DNA of 64,000 nucleotides, from NCBI RefSeq assembly GCF_019799945.1, contig NZ_JABGCH010000017.1, positions 49,310 to 113,309 of the forward strand, in the 5' to 3' direction. Each line of letters opens with the position of its first letter. The first letter of the stretch is position 1. The notes beneath the pieces were generated by a model, which was not told the origin of the DNA, did not search any database, and saw nothing but the letters and a program-made list of their open reading frames with translations. This document shows, one piece after another, positions 1 to 8,382 of the stretch. Both the position numbers and the translations under genes were made by a program. This DNA comes from Modestobacter marinus. Its GTDB lineage: Bacteria; Actinomycetota; Actinomycetes; Mycobacteriales; Geodermatophilaceae.

Positions 1-1006
1 CATCGTGGTGGCCGTGGACGTCGTCCGCGCCGGCGTCCTCGCCGTGCTGACGCTCGCCGTCGCCACCGACCGCGTCGCGATCGTCGCGGTGCTGGCCACG
101 CTGTTCGTCCTGGCCACCGCCGAGGTGTTCGCCGACAACAGCTCGCAGACCCTGCTGCCCATGCTGGTGGCCCGCGAGGACCTCGCGGTCGCCAACTCCC
201 GGCTGCAGACCGGCTTCATCACGGTCAACCAGCTCGCCGGGCCACCGCTGGGCGCCGCGCTCTTCACCGTGGGGGCCGCCTGGGCGCTCGGCGCGCAGGC
301 GGTGGTGGTCCTGCTCGGGGCGGTGCTGGTCACCCGGGTCGCCCTGCCTCCCCGCGAGCGCGCCGACGGCCCGCGGGCGAAGCTGCGGCACGACGTCGTC
401 GAGGGCTTCCGCTGGGTCCGCGGGCACGCCGCCGTCCGCACGCTCGTGCTGACCATCGCCATCTTCAACGTCACCTTCGGCGCGGCCTGGTCGGTCCTCG
501 TCCTGTACGCCCGGGACCGGCTGGGGCTCGGCGAGATCGGCTTCGGCCTGGTCAGCACGGTCGGCGCGGCCGGGGGCGTGGCCGGCACGCTCGCCTACGG
601 CTGGATCACCCGGCGGGTGAGGCTCGGGGACCTCATGCGGATCGGCCTGGTCATCGAGACGCTGACCCACCTGGCGCTGGCGCTGACCACCAGCCCGTGG
701 GTGGCGCTGCCGGTCTTCTTCGTCTTCGGGGCGCACGCCTTCGTGTGGGGGACGACGTCGATCACCGTGCGGCAGCGCGCCGTTCCCCAGCACCTGCAGG
801 GCCGGGTGGGCAGCGTGAACCTCGTCGGCGTCTTCGGCGGGCTGGTCGTCGGCTCGGGCATCGGCGGCGTGCTCGCCCAGCACGGCGGGGTGACCGCGCC
901 GTTCTGGTTCGCCTTCGCCGGGTCGGCGGTGTTCGTGGTGCTCATCTGGCGCTCGCTGCGGCACATCGCGCACGCCGACGAGCAGTCGGCGCCCGCCGCC
1001 GGCTGA
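1..1006 (+). CDS. MFS transporter, 5'-truncated by the window edge
   Basis: This is the C-terminal 330 or so residues of a major facilitator superfamily permease. The reading frame is open from base 2, so the true start lies upstream of the window. About nine hydrophobic helices alternate with short charged loops. The stretch with DNSSQTLLPMLV followed by AREDLAVANSRLQ and a GPPLGAAL helix resembles the MFS_3/EntS-type exporter group, and a GWITRRVRLGDL loop follows a predicted helix pair. It probably exports a small molecule or drug, but the substrate cannot be read from the sequence. The stop TGA is at 1004-1006. The next gene starts 40 bp downstream and is unrelated in function. Confidence 0.85.
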   Translation, partial: IVVAVDVVRAGVLAVLTLAVATDRVAIVAVLATLFVLATAEVFADNSSQTLLPMLVAREDLAVANSRLQTGFITVNQLAGPPLGAALFTVGAAWALGAQAVVVLLGAVLVTRVALPPRERADGPRAKLRHDVVEGFRWVRGHAAVRTLVLTIAIFNVTFGAAWSVLVLYARDRLGLGEIGFGLVSTVGAAGGVAGTLAYGWITRRVRLGDLMRIGLVIETLTHLALALTTSPWVALPVFFVFGAHAFVWGTTSITVRQRAVPQHLQGRVGSVNLVGVFGGLVVGSGIGGVLAQHGGVTAPFWFAFAGSAVFVVLIWRSLRHIAHADEQSAPAAG

Positions 1007-1046
1007 GGCCTTGCCGGCCGCGACGGCGAGGCGGCACCCTGCCCGC

Positions 1047-1379
1047 ATGACCTACGACCGGGAGCTCGCCGACCGGCTGCGCTCCGCGCTGTCGACCGAG
1101 CCGGGGGTGACCGAGAAGGCGATGTTCGGCGGCCTGGCGTTCCTGGTGGACGGCGCGATGGCGGTGGCCACCAGCGGCCAGGGTGGCCTGATGGTGCGCT
1201 GCGACCCGGCGCGGGCCGCGGAACTGGTCGCCGCCGACGGGGTGACGCGGATGGTCATGCGGGGCCGCGAGATGGACGGCTGGCTCCGGGTCGACGCCGG
1301 CGCCGTCGAGGACGAGGACGCGCTGCGCCGCTGGGTCGCGACGGGCCGGGACGTCGCCCGCAGCCTCGCCGCGGGGTGA
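1047..1379 (+). CDS. TfoX/Sxy N-terminal domain protein
   Basis: A 110-residue protein made of a single TfoX_N-like domain: an early KAMFGGLAFLVDG stretch, then a strand with LMVRCDP and a C-terminal MRGREMDGWLRV segment. The family is named for the competence regulator Sxy/TfoX, but single-domain actinobacterial members have no established role. I chose the ATG at 1047 because the family fold begins right there; the upstream in-frame ATG at 1011 would add only a low-complexity RRH-rich tail. The stop codon lies inside a 78-bp repeat element that fills the gap to the convergent methyltransferase gene. Confidence 0.8.
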   Translation: MTYDRELADRLRSALSTEPGVTEKAMFGGLAFLVDGAMAVATSGQGGLMVRCDPARAAELVAADGVTRMVMRGREMDGWLRVDAGAVEDEDALRRWVATGRDVARSLAAG

Positions 1380-1453
1380 GGTGCTGCAACGGCCCGCTCG
1401 CAAAGGCCCACCCTGAGCTCGCGAAGGGTTGGGGGGCGAGGGGAGTCCTTCTA
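1376..1453. repeat. 78-bp intergenic palindromic repeat, copy 1
   Basis: This stretch aligns without gaps to 37796-37873. It starts with GTGAGGTG, has AACGGCC near the left end, a GAGCTCGCGA core, a G-run with GGGGGG, and a right end rich in GAGG and CCTTC. Both copies fill the space next to stop codons. Here it joins the end of the TfoX-like gene to the end of the convergent methyltransferase gene, supplying both stop codons. The arms are only partly complementary, so this copy may be decayed. It could act as a bidirectional terminator. Confidence 0.6.
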
Positions 1454-2245
1454 GATCCGGACGAGCAGCTCGCCGTGCATCATCCCGAGCCACCCGTCGT
1501 CGGAGTCCGCCCAGCGCAGCCAGGCAGCGGCGATCTCCGCCAGCTCCGCGGGCGAGGCCAGCCCGTAGGTCATCGCCTGCTCGGCGAAGGCCGACGCGGT
1601 GGCCCGGCCGGCCCACGACCGACCCCACCAGGCGCGCTCGGCGGGGGTGGCGAAGCACCAGGACGACGTCGTCGCCACCGTGCCCCGCAGGCCGGCCGCG
1701 TGCGCCCAGGCGAGCAGCCGCCGTCCGGCGTCGGGCTCGGCGTCGTTGCGGCGCGCCACCCGCCCGTAGAGCGCCAGCCAGGAGTCCAGCCCAGGGTCCG
1801 CGGGGTACCAGGTGGTGGCGGCGTAGTCGACGTCCCGGACGGCGACCACTCCCCCGGGCCGGCAGACCCGGGCCATCTCCCCCAGCGCGGCGACCGGGTC
1901 GGTCAGGTGCTGGAGGACCTGGTGGGCGTGGACCACGTCGAACGTGTCGTCCGGGAACGCCAGGGCGTACGCGTCGCCCACGCCGAACTCCACGGTGACC
2001 CCGGACCGCCGGGCGAGCTCGCGTGCCTCGTCCAGCGGCGCCGGGGAGACGTCCAGCCCGACCACGCGGCCGGGGGCGACCCGGGCGGCGAGGTCCACGG
2101 TGATCGTCCCCGGGCCGCAGCCCACGTCGAGGACGTCGAGCCCCGGCCGCAGCTGGGGAGCGAGGTACGCGGCCGAGTTCTCGACCGTGCGCCAGCGGTG
2201 GGACTGCAGAACCGGGTCGGCGTGCCCGTGGGTGTAGGTGTCCAC
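1451..2245 (-). CDS. Class I SAM-dependent methyltransferase
   Basis: 264 residues with the Rossmann-type SAM fold. Motif I is VLDVGCGPGTITVDLA (about residues 38-53), the acidic end of strand 2 is VVGLDVSP, and a DTFDVVHAHQVLQHLTDP motif is followed by the VCRPGGVVAVRD post-motif. This is the Methyltransf_11/UbiE-like pattern. The substrate is unknown. The start is the GTG at 2245 (VDTYTHGHAD); the frame stays open far upstream, but that extension is low-complexity Arg/Gly-rich shadow sequence overlapping the next gene. The C-terminal third (aromatic-rich, Trp clusters) is typical of actinobacterial members annotated only as methyltransferases. Confidence 0.87.
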   Translation of the reverse strand: MDTYTHGHADPVLQSHRWRTVENSAAYLAPQLRPGLDVLDVGCGPGTITVDLAARVAPGRVVGLDVSPAPLDEARELARRSGVTVEFGVGDAYALAFPDDTFDVVHAHQVLQHLTDPVAALGEMARVCRPGGVVAVRDVDYAATTWYPADPGLDSWLALYGRVARRNDAEPDAGRRLLAWAHAAGLRGTVATTSSWCFATPAERAWWGRSWAGRATASAFAEQAMTYGLASPAELAEIAAAWLRWADSDDGWLGMMHGELLVRI

Positions 2246-2283
2246 CCGGCAATCCTGCACCGGCTGTCTCAGACTACGGAACG

Positions 2284-2928
2284 TCAGTCCCAAAGTGTGG
2301 GATCGAGTTCCCCGGCCCGGACCAGGTAGGCGAGCGTCCCCTCCACCGTCTCCACGATGAAGCCGAACGCGGCGAGCACGTCGGCGACGGCCAGGCTCAT
2401 CGTCTGCTGCGCGCACCCCTCGGCCTCCAGCCCGCGGACGTGGTGCACCGCCATGCGGTCGTGCTGCGACCAGGTGACGATCACGCCCTCGCGCGCGGGG
2501 CTGGGCGTCAGGCAGACCCCGCCCAGCGCCCGGCTGCCGGTGCGGCCCGCGCAGTCGTGCAGCGGCAGGCCGGCCTCCACCACCGCGGCCGCCAGCTCGC
2601 AGACCAGGCCGGTGAGCGGGTCGGCGTCGGAGATGTGCGTGTCCCACTCGTCGGCGAGCCGGTTGAGCTGGTCGGACAGGTGCGCCAGCCACCCCTGGTC
2701 CTCCGGGGAGAACCGGCGGACCACCGTGCCGTCGTCCATGCGCAGGCCGTAGGCGAGGTCCGCGCCGGCCGGGGAGCCGCCGTTCCAGGACAGCTCGGCG
2801 ATCGCGGCGTCCACCTGCGCCTCGAACGGGCCGCCCACCGCCCGGCCGTCCATGTCCACCAGCCACCACCCCTGCTCGGTGGCCACCTTCGCCACGGCCT
2901 CCTGGCCCGAACCGCCCGACACGCTCAC
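2284..2928 (-). CDS. Conserved actinobacterial protein of unknown function
   Basis: A 214-residue soluble protein that I do not recognise as a named family. It opens with a short strand-rich segment (WWLVDMDGRAVGGPF), contains a GLRMDDGTVVRRF strand pair and a helix with HLSDQLNRLADEWD, and ends with acidic and hydrophobic helices. There is no signal peptide, membrane segment or obvious catalytic motif. The GTG at 2928 (VSVSGGSG) is preferred because upstream in-frame sequence is low-complexity and overlaps the divergent promoter region. It lies 38 bp upstream of the methyltransferase start on the same strand, so co-transcription is possible. Confidence 0.7.
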   Translation of the reverse strand: MSVSGGSGQEAVAKVATEQGWWLVDMDGRAVGGPFEAQVDAAIAELSWNGGSPAGADLAYGLRMDDGTVVRRFSPEDQGWLAHLSDQLNRLADEWDTHISDADPLTGLVCELAAAVVEAGLPLHDCAGRTGSRALGGVCLTPSPAREGVIVTWSQHDRMAVHHVRGLEAEGCAQQTMSLAVADVLAAFGFIVETVEGTLAYLVRAGELDPTLWD

Positions 2929-3221
2929 GCGACACCCCCGACACTCGTCCGTGGCCGATGCGCGGGAAGTCGCACCGACCGGACCGGCACGGCGGGATCG
3001 GGCCTGCGGCCCTCGCCCGGTGCTGCACCGGTCGCCGGCCGGCCGGATGGACCCGGTGGCCTGCTCCTTGGTCTTCGGCAGCGGGGGTCCCGACAGCAGT
3101 TGAACCGCACACCTTCCGGTCCCAGCTCTCCCACCGTCCCCGTGGCGCGCATCCTCACCCGCTGTCACCCAAACATGGACGGTCTGTGACCGATGGGCAG
3201 GCCGGGCGCAGACTGGGGCGC

Positions 3222-4931
3222 GTGCCCGACGAACCGCAGCTGACCGTCCAGGGCTGGGCCCCGTCCGGGGCGCGGGTGGCGACGCTCCGGGCCCGCGAGG
3301 ACGCCGCCGACGGCTCGGACGACGGCGTCCTCGAGCTCACCGCCGACCCCGACCTGCGTGCCGCGCTGCCCAAGGCGGCCCGCCGCCACCTCGCCCGGCA
3401 GCTGGGCTGGACGCCCCGCCCCACCCCGCCGGTCCCGGTGCGGGACATCCGGCTGGGCCCCTCGCTCCTGCCGGCGCCGGCGCGGGCGGCGTTCGCCGCG
3501 CTGCTCGGGAAGGAGCACGTGGCCGACGACCGGGCCACCCGGCTCGCGCACGCCGGCGGCCGCAGCTACCTGGACCTGCAGCGCCGGCGCGCGGGGGACG
3601 CGAGCGACGCCCCCGACGCCGTCCTCACCCCCGGCGGCACCGAGGAGGTCGCCGCGGTGCTGCGCGCCTGCAGCGAGCTGGGCGTGGTCGCCGTCCCGTA
3701 CGGCGGGGGCACCAGCGGAGTGGGCGGCCTGGCCGGCACGGACGTCGACGACCGGCCGGTGGTCGCGGTCGACCTGCGACGGATGAACGCGGTGCACGCC
3801 GTCGACGTCCCCTCCTCGCTGGTGACCGTCGGCCCCGGCATGCGCGGCCCGGCGCTGGAGGCCGCGCTCGCCGAGCACGGCCTGACCCTCGGGCACACGC
3901 CGGAGAGCTGGGAGTTCGCCACCCTGGGCGGGTACGCGGCCACCCGCTCGGCCGGCCAGTCGTCGACCGGCATCGGCCGGTTCGAGGACCTGGTCGCCGG
4001 CCTCACGCTGGCCACCCCGACCGGGACGCTGGAGCTGGGCCGCCCGCCCGCGTCGGCCGCCGGCCCGGACCTGCTCGGGCTCGCGCTGGGCTCCGAGGGG
4101 ACGCTGGGCGTGATCACCGAGCTGCGGCTGCGGGTGCGCCCCCGGCCGCGGACGACGCGGTACGAGGGCTGGTCCTTCCGCAGCTGGGCCGCCGGGCTGG
4201 CAGCGCTGCAGCGGCTGGCGCGCCACGACCTGCTGCCCGACGTCGTCCGCCTCGCCGATCCCGACGAGACCCGGGCCACCCTGCTGCAGGCTCCCCGCAC
4301 CCGCGCGCTGCGCGCCCGGCTGCGGGCTCGCGGGCGGGGCGCGGGCTGCCTGCTGGTGGTCGGCTGGGAGGGCCTGCCGACGCTGGTCCGCGCCCGGCGG
4401 ACGGCGGCCGGCTCGGTGCTGCGGGACGGCGGGGCGACCCGGCTCGGCGGCCGGATGGGGCGCGCCTGGGTGCGGTTCCGCTTCGCCGGCCCGCAGCTGC
4501 GCGACCGGCTGCTGGACGCCGGGCTGCTGGCCGAGACGCTGGAGACCGCCGCCCCGTGGAGCGCGCTGCCCGCGGTGTACGACGCCGTCCGGGAGGCCCT
4601 CGAGACGTCGCTGACCCGGCCGGGGCGCCGTCCCCTGGTGCTGTCCTCGATCTCGCACGGCTACGCGACCGGCGCCGCCTTGTCGGTCACCGTGCTCGCC
4701 GACCGGGACGACGAGCTCCCGCTGCAGCAGTGGCTGAGCGCCCAGCGGGCCGCCACCGACGCCGTGCTCGCCGCGGGCGGCACGCTCAGCCACCACTTCG
4801 GCGTCGGCGTCGACCACCGGCCATGGCTGGCGCAGGAGATCGGGCCGCTCGGCGTGGACCTGCTGCGGGCGGTGAAGCAGCAGCTCGACCCGCAGCGGGT
4901 GTGCAACCCCGGCGTCCTGCTGCCCGACTGA
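3222..4931 (+). CDS. FAD-binding oxidase, alkyldihydroxyacetonephosphate synthase-like
   Basis: 569 residues of the VAO/PCMH flavoprotein superfamily. The FAD_binding_4 domain has the pyrophosphate motif PYGGGTSGVGGL (159-170), then LGHTPESWEFATLGGYAATR (223-242), a segment characteristic of alkyl-DHAP synthases. The FAD-oxidase_C domain follows and ends with SHHFGVG near 523-529 and a CNPGVLLP tail. Alkyl-DHAP synthase exchanges an acyl for an alkyl chain in ether-lipid synthesis, but bacterial relatives are poorly characterised and the substrate here is an inference. GTG 3222 was chosen; GTG 3186 is in frame and possible. The gene diverges from the unknown gene at 2928 with a 293-bp shared upstream region. 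Confidence 0.8.
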   Translation: MPDEPQLTVQGWAPSGARVATLRAREDAADGSDDGVLELTADPDLRAALPKAARRHLARQLGWTPRPTPPVPVRDIRLGPSLLPAPARAAFAALLGKEHVADDRATRLAHAGGRSYLDLQRRRAGDASDAPDAVLTPGGTEEVAAVLRACSELGVVAVPYGGGTSGVGGLAGTDVDDRPVVAVDLRRMNAVHAVDVPSSLVTVGPGMRGPALEAALAEHGLTLGHTPESWEFATLGGYAATRSAGQSSTGIGRFEDLVAGLTLATPTGTLELGRPPASAAGPDLLGLALGSEGTLGVITELRLRVRPRPRTTRYEGWSFRSWAAGLAALQRLARHDLLPDVVRLADPDETRATLLQAPRTRALRARLRARGRGAGCLLVVGWEGLPTLVRARRTAAGSVLRDGGATRLGGRMGRAWVRFRFAGPQLRDRLLDAGLLAETLETAAPWSALPAVYDAVREALETSLTRPGRRPLVLSSISHGYATGAALSVTVLADRDDELPLQQWLSAQRAATDAVLAAGGTLSHHFGVGVDHRPWLAQEIGPLGVDLLRAVKQQLDPQRVCNPGVLLPD

Positions 4932-4972
4932 CCCTGCGTGTGGTCCTCCCGCCGGTCGGGTAGCGGCACGGC

Positions 4973-5314
4973 ATGGACTCCGCGGCTGCTCACCTCCCGG
5001 CCGGCGGATCGCCCGCCGGAGCGGTCCAGCTCGGCGAGGACGCGACCGGCCCCCTGCTGCGCTTCACCGGCCGGGTGGACAAGGACGTCGTCCGGTCGTT
5101 CCGGCGTGGCATCGCGCCGGCGTCCTGGCCCGCCCGGGTCGACCTGACCGCGGCCACCGCCCTGGAGCCCGCGGGGCTGGAGCTGCTCGTGCACCTGGCC
5201 CGCAAGCAGGCGCGCACCGGGGAGATCCTCCAGGTGGTCGGCCTGGCCGGGAGCCTGCGGCCGGCACTGGAGCGGGCCGGGCTCGGCCGCCTGCTGCCCC
5301 GCCCCGGCGCCTGA
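4973..5314 (+). CDS. STAS-domain protein (anti-sigma-factor-antagonist-like)
   Basis: A 113-residue single-domain protein. It has a strand (LLRFTGRVDKDVV), a VDLTAATALEPAGLELLVHL helix that matches the STAS phosphorylation-site region, and a final LQVVGLAGSLRPALERAGL strand-helix as in SpoIIAA/RsbV-type domains. The usual phosphorylatable D-S is not obvious: the site reads TAATAL, so it may be a non-phosphorylated STAS protein. It probably binds a partner kinase or anti-sigma factor. A MEDS/HATPase protein that could be such a partner is encoded far away at 49.6-50.5 kb. The ATG at 4973 lies 41 bp after the oxidase stop. Confidence 0.75.
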   Translation: MDSAAAHLPAGGSPAGAVQLGEDATGPLLRFTGRVDKDVVRSFRRGIAPASWPARVDLTAATALEPAGLELLVHLARKQARTGEILQVVGLAGSLRPALERAGLGRLLPRPGA

Positions 5315-5753
5315 CCGGCCCGCTCCCCGCACCCGACTGACCGCCGTGGCCGGCGGTCCCGGCATCGCCATGGCCGGCGCACCGGCGCCCGGTGTTAGCG
5401 CAGGTCAGCACCCCGCCCCGGCCACACCCGGGGTGGCGGAACGGCGCAGGCCGTGACGCTGCTTCGCTGATGTGAGCGGTAACAACGACGTGGCAAGGAT
5501 CACAACGATCCGATAACAACCGTCTCACCAGCAGTAACACCGGTCGAATCCAGTACCACCATCCCCCTCGGCGACCATGACTGAGAACGCTCACAGTGGC
5601 CGCAGCGATCGAGCCCGCCGCGTGACGGAGCGTCGGCAGCCTCCCGCGAGGCCCGCCGAGCCGCCTCCAGCGCACTGCGGTTGCCCGTTCGGCACCACCA
5701 CGACCAACCGGACGGGCTGACCCGCACGGTGTTGACCTCGACGAGGAGGACAG
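5315..5753 (+). promoter_or_regulatory. 439-bp upstream region of the ytfQ-like operon with LacI-operator-like sites
   Basis: No convincing gene fits here. Two sequences resemble the LacI-type operators found elsewhere in the window: TGTTAGCGC at 5393-5401 is a perfect half of the araB-side operator, and TGTGAGCGGTAACA at 5471-5484 keeps five of seven dyad pairs and is close to the chvE-side operator TGTGAACGTTAACA. The A/T content rises markedly at 5470-5570 (several AACAAC and AACACC stretches), which fits a promoter. An inverted repeat TGAG-aacg-CTCA lies at 5582-5593. The ribosome-binding site GAGGAGGA is just before the GTG start at 5754. Confidence 0.45.
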
Positions 5754-6746
5754 GTGTTCAAGAAGACGGCACTCACGGCCCTGACGGCGGCCCTGGCGCT
5801 CGGCCTCACGGCCTGCGGCGGCAGTGACGAGGGCTCATCGGCCGCGAGCGGTGGCGGCGGTGGTGGCGGCGACGACACCATCACCTTGGGCTTCGCCCAG
5901 GTCGGCGCGGAGAGCGGATGGCGGACGGCGAACACCGCCTCCATCCAGGAGGCCGCCAAGACCGCCGGCATCGACCTGCAGTTCTCCGACGCCCAGCAGA
6001 AGCAGGAGAACCAGATTTCGGCGATCCGCTCGTTCATCCAGCAGCGGGTCGACGTCATCGCGTTCAGCCCCGTCGTGGAGACCGGGTGGGACGCCGTCCT
6101 GCTGGAGGCCAAGCGGGCCAACATCCCGGTGATCCTCACCGACCGCTCGGTGGACAGCGAGGACGACTCCCTGTACGTGACCTTCCTCGGCTCGGACTTC
6201 GTCGAGGAGGGCAAGAAGGCCGGCGAGTGGGCCGTGGAGAACTGGGGCAGCCAGCCGACGTTCATCGCCGAGCTCCAGGGCACCACCGGTGCCGCGCCGG
6301 CGATCGACCGTCAGGAGGGCTTCGCCGACGCCATCGCCGGCACGCCGAATCTGCAGGTCGTGGCGTCCCAGACCGGTGACTTCACCCGTTCCGGCGGCCG
6401 TGAGGTGATGGAGGCGATGCTCAACTCCCACCCGGAGATCAACGCCGTCTACGCGCACAACGACGACATGGGCCTGGGCGCGATCGAGGCGATCGAGGCG
6501 GCCGGCAAGGTGCCCGGCAAGGACATCCAGATCATCACCGTCGACGCGGTGAAGGACGGCATGCAGGCGCTGGCCGACGGCAAGATCAACTTCATCGTGG
6601 AGTGCAACCCGCTGCTCGGTGACCAGCTGATGGACCTGGCCAAGAAGGTCGTCGCCGGCGAGGAGGTCCCGTCCCGGGTGGTCACCGAGGAGACCACGTT
6701 CACCCAGGAGCAGGCCGTCCAGGTGCTGCCCGAGCGGAAGTACTGA
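5754..6746 (+). CDS. ytfQ: Sugar ABC transporter substrate-binding lipoprotein, YtfQ type
   Basis: 330 residues. A lipoprotein signal peptide (FKKTALTALTAAL, then lipobox LTAC with Cys at about 22) is followed by a Gly/Ser linker. The mature part is a periplasmic-binding-protein fold of the ribose/galactose class. Segments such as DAQQKQENQISAIRSF, PVVETGWDAVL, TDRSVD, QTGDFTRSGG and VYAHNDDMGLGAI closely follow what I recall of E. coli YtfQ, the galactofuranose-binding protein. Related Shewanella AraUVWZ transporters carry arabinose, so the ligand could be a furanose-form sugar or L-arabinose. The GTG at 5754 has a strong upstream GAGGAGGA. It is the first gene of the importer operon. Confidence 0.9.
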   Translation: MFKKTALTALTAALALGLTACGGSDEGSSAASGGGGGGGDDTITLGFAQVGAESGWRTANTASIQEAAKTAGIDLQFSDAQQKQENQISAIRSFIQQRVDVIAFSPVVETGWDAVLLEAKRANIPVILTDRSVDSEDDSLYVTFLGSDFVEEGKKAGEWAVENWGSQPTFIAELQGTTGAAPAIDRQEGFADAIAGTPNLQVVASQTGDFTRSGGREVMEAMLNSHPEINAVYAHNDDMGLGAIEAIEAAGKVPGKDIQIITVDAVKDGMQALADGKINFIVECNPLLGDQLMDLAKKVVAGEEVPSRVVTEETTFTQEQAVQVLPERKY

Positions 6747-6763
6747 CCTCCCCGTTCCCGACC

Positions 6764-6803
6764 GGCCCCGCCGTCCGCCGCTCCTCCGGCGGACGGCGGG
6801 GCC
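6764..6803 (+). terminator. Strong intra-operon hairpin after the binding-protein gene
   Basis: A perfect 17-bp stem (left arm GGCCCCGCCGTCCGCCG) with a 6-nt CTCCTC loop lies between ytfQ and the ATPase gene. There is no U-tract. It probably causes partial termination or stabilises the 3' end of the binding-protein mRNA, so the lipoprotein is made in excess over the membrane components. The arabinose importer operon has the same arrangement at 26101-26140. Confidence 0.75.
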
Positions 6804-6822
6804 CACCCAGAGAGGTCAGCGC

Positions 6823-8382
6823 ATGCGCACCACCCCTGCCGGACCGGCGGACGGCGCAGGTCCGGCGACCCCGTCCCAGCCGGTCGTCGAGATGTCCGGG
6901 ATCACCATCGAGTTCCCCGGCGTGAAGGCGCTCCAGGCCGTCGACCTGCGGCTGTTCCCCGGCGAGGTGCACGCCCTCATGGGCGAGAACGGCGCCGGGA
7001 AGTCGACCCTGATCAAGGCGCTCACCGGCGTCTACAGCTACGACTCCGGCACGGTCACCGTCGGCGGGACCGAGCGCAGCTTCAGCTCCCCGGCCGAGGC
7101 GCAGGCCGCCGGGATCAGCACCGTGTACCAAGAGGTCAACCTCTGCCCCAACCTGTCGGTCACCGAGAACATCGTGCTCGGCCGCGAGCCGCGCCGCCGG
7201 GGCCACATCGACCGCCGCGCCAGCCGTACCCGCGCCCGCGCGGTGCTGGCCCGTCTGCACCTGGACGTCGACCCCGACTCGACCCTCGGCACGCATCCCA
7301 TCGCCGTCCAGCAGCTGGTCGCCATCGCCCGCGCCGTCGACACCGACTGCCGCGTCCTCGTGCTCGACGAGCCGACCTCCAGCCTGGACGCCGGCGAGGT
7401 CGCTGAGCTGTTCCGGGTGATCCGGGCGCTGCGCGACAGCGGCGTGGCCATCCTGTTCGTCTCGCACTTCCTCGACCAGGTCTACGAGATCTCCGACCGG
7501 ATGACCGTGCTGCGCAACGGCCAGCTGGTCGGCGAGCACCGCACCGCGGACCTGCCCCGGCTGCAGCTGGTGCAGGAGATGATCGGCCGCGAGCTGGCCA
7601 CGCTCGAGGACCTCGAGCGCGCGGCGGCGAACCCGGTGCCGACCGACGCCGTGCCGCGGCTGTCCGGGCGGGGGCTCGGCCGGACCGGTGCGCTCGCCCC
7701 CGTCGACCTGGACGTGCACGCCGGCCGGGTGGTGGGTCTGGCCGGGCTCCTGGGGTCCGGCCGGACCGAGCTGACCCGGCTGCTGTTCGGTGCGGACCGG
7801 GCCACCAGCGGCGAACTCCGCATGGACGGCCGGCCGGTCCGGCTGCGCAGCCCGCGGCAGGCCATCGCGCACCGGATCGCCTTTTCCTCCGAGGACCGCA
7901 AGGCCGAGGGGGTGGTCGGTGACCTGACCGTGCGGGACAACCTGCTCCTGGCGCTCCAGGCCCGCCGTGGATGGCTGCGGCCGATCCCCCGGCGGACCGG
8001 GGACGAGCTGGTGGCCAAGTACATGGCCGCCCTCGACGTCCGGCCCGCGGACCCCGACGCGCTGCTCCGCAACCTCTCCGGCGGCAACCAGCAGAAGGTC
8101 CTGCTCGCCCGCTGGCTGCTCACCGAGCCCCGCCTGCTGCTGCTGGACGAGCCGACCCGCGGCATCGACATCGGCGCCAAGGCGCAGATCCAGCAGCTGG
8201 TCGCCCAGCTGGCCAGCGACGGGATGTCGGTGGTCTTCGTCTCCGCCGAGCTGGAGGAGGTCGTGCGCATCTGCGACCAGGTCGTCGTCCTCCGTGACCG
8301 GCAGAAGGTCGCCGAGCTGGACGGGGCCACCTCGTCCGTCGACGACGTCGTCGACCTCATCGCCCGTGGAGGACGGTCGTGA
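6823..8382 (+). CDS. ytfR: Sugar ABC transporter ATP-binding protein, two tandem ABC domains (YtfR type)
   Basis: 519 residues with two fused nucleotide-binding domains, as in the RbsA/MglA/YtfR class. Domain 1 has a Walker [10 protein letters not shown] (about residues 50-58), a Q-loop YQEVNL, and Walker B VLVLDEPTS. Domain 2 has the usual degenerate Walker A GLLGSGRTEL, the signature LSGGNQQKV and Walker [13 protein letters not shown]. It powers import through the two permeases encoded next. The ATG at 6823 follows AGAGG. Its stop overlaps the permease start by 4 bp (GTGA), indicating translational coupling. Confidence 0.93.
   Translation: MRTTPAGPADGAGPATPSQPVVEMSGITIEFPGVKALQAVDLRLFPGEVHALMGENGAGKSTLIKALTGVYSYDSGTVTVGGTERSFSSPAEAQAAGISTVYQEVNLCPNLSVTENIVLGREPRRRGHIDRRASRTRARAVLARLHLDVDPDSTLGTHPIAVQQLVAIARAVDTDCRVLVLDEPTSSLDAGEVAELFRVIRALRDSGVAILFVSHFLDQVYEISDRMTVLRNGQLVGEHRTADLPRLQLVQEMIGRELATLEDLERAAANPVPTDAVPRLSGRGLGRTGALAPVDLDVHAGRVVGLAGLLGSGRTELTRLLFGADRATSGELRMDGRPVRLRSPRQAIAHRIAFSSEDRKAEGVVGDLTVRDNLLLALQARRGWLRPIPRRTGDELVAKYMAALDVRPADPDALLRNLSGGNQQKVLLARWLLTEPRLLLLDEPTRGIDIGAKAQIQQLVAQLASDGMSVVFVSAELEEVVRICDQVVVLRDRQKVAELDGATSSVDDVVDLIARGGRS

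Noticed and set aside
1451-3112. Methyltransferase frame extended to 553 residues
   Set aside because: The frame is open, but the first 290 residues are low-complexity and overlap the real gene at 2284-2928; the methyltransferase fold starts at GTG 2245.
5505-5518. Third LacI operator before ytfQ (ACGATCCGATAACA)
   Set aside because: Only the right half resembles the operator; the dyad is broken at several central positions.
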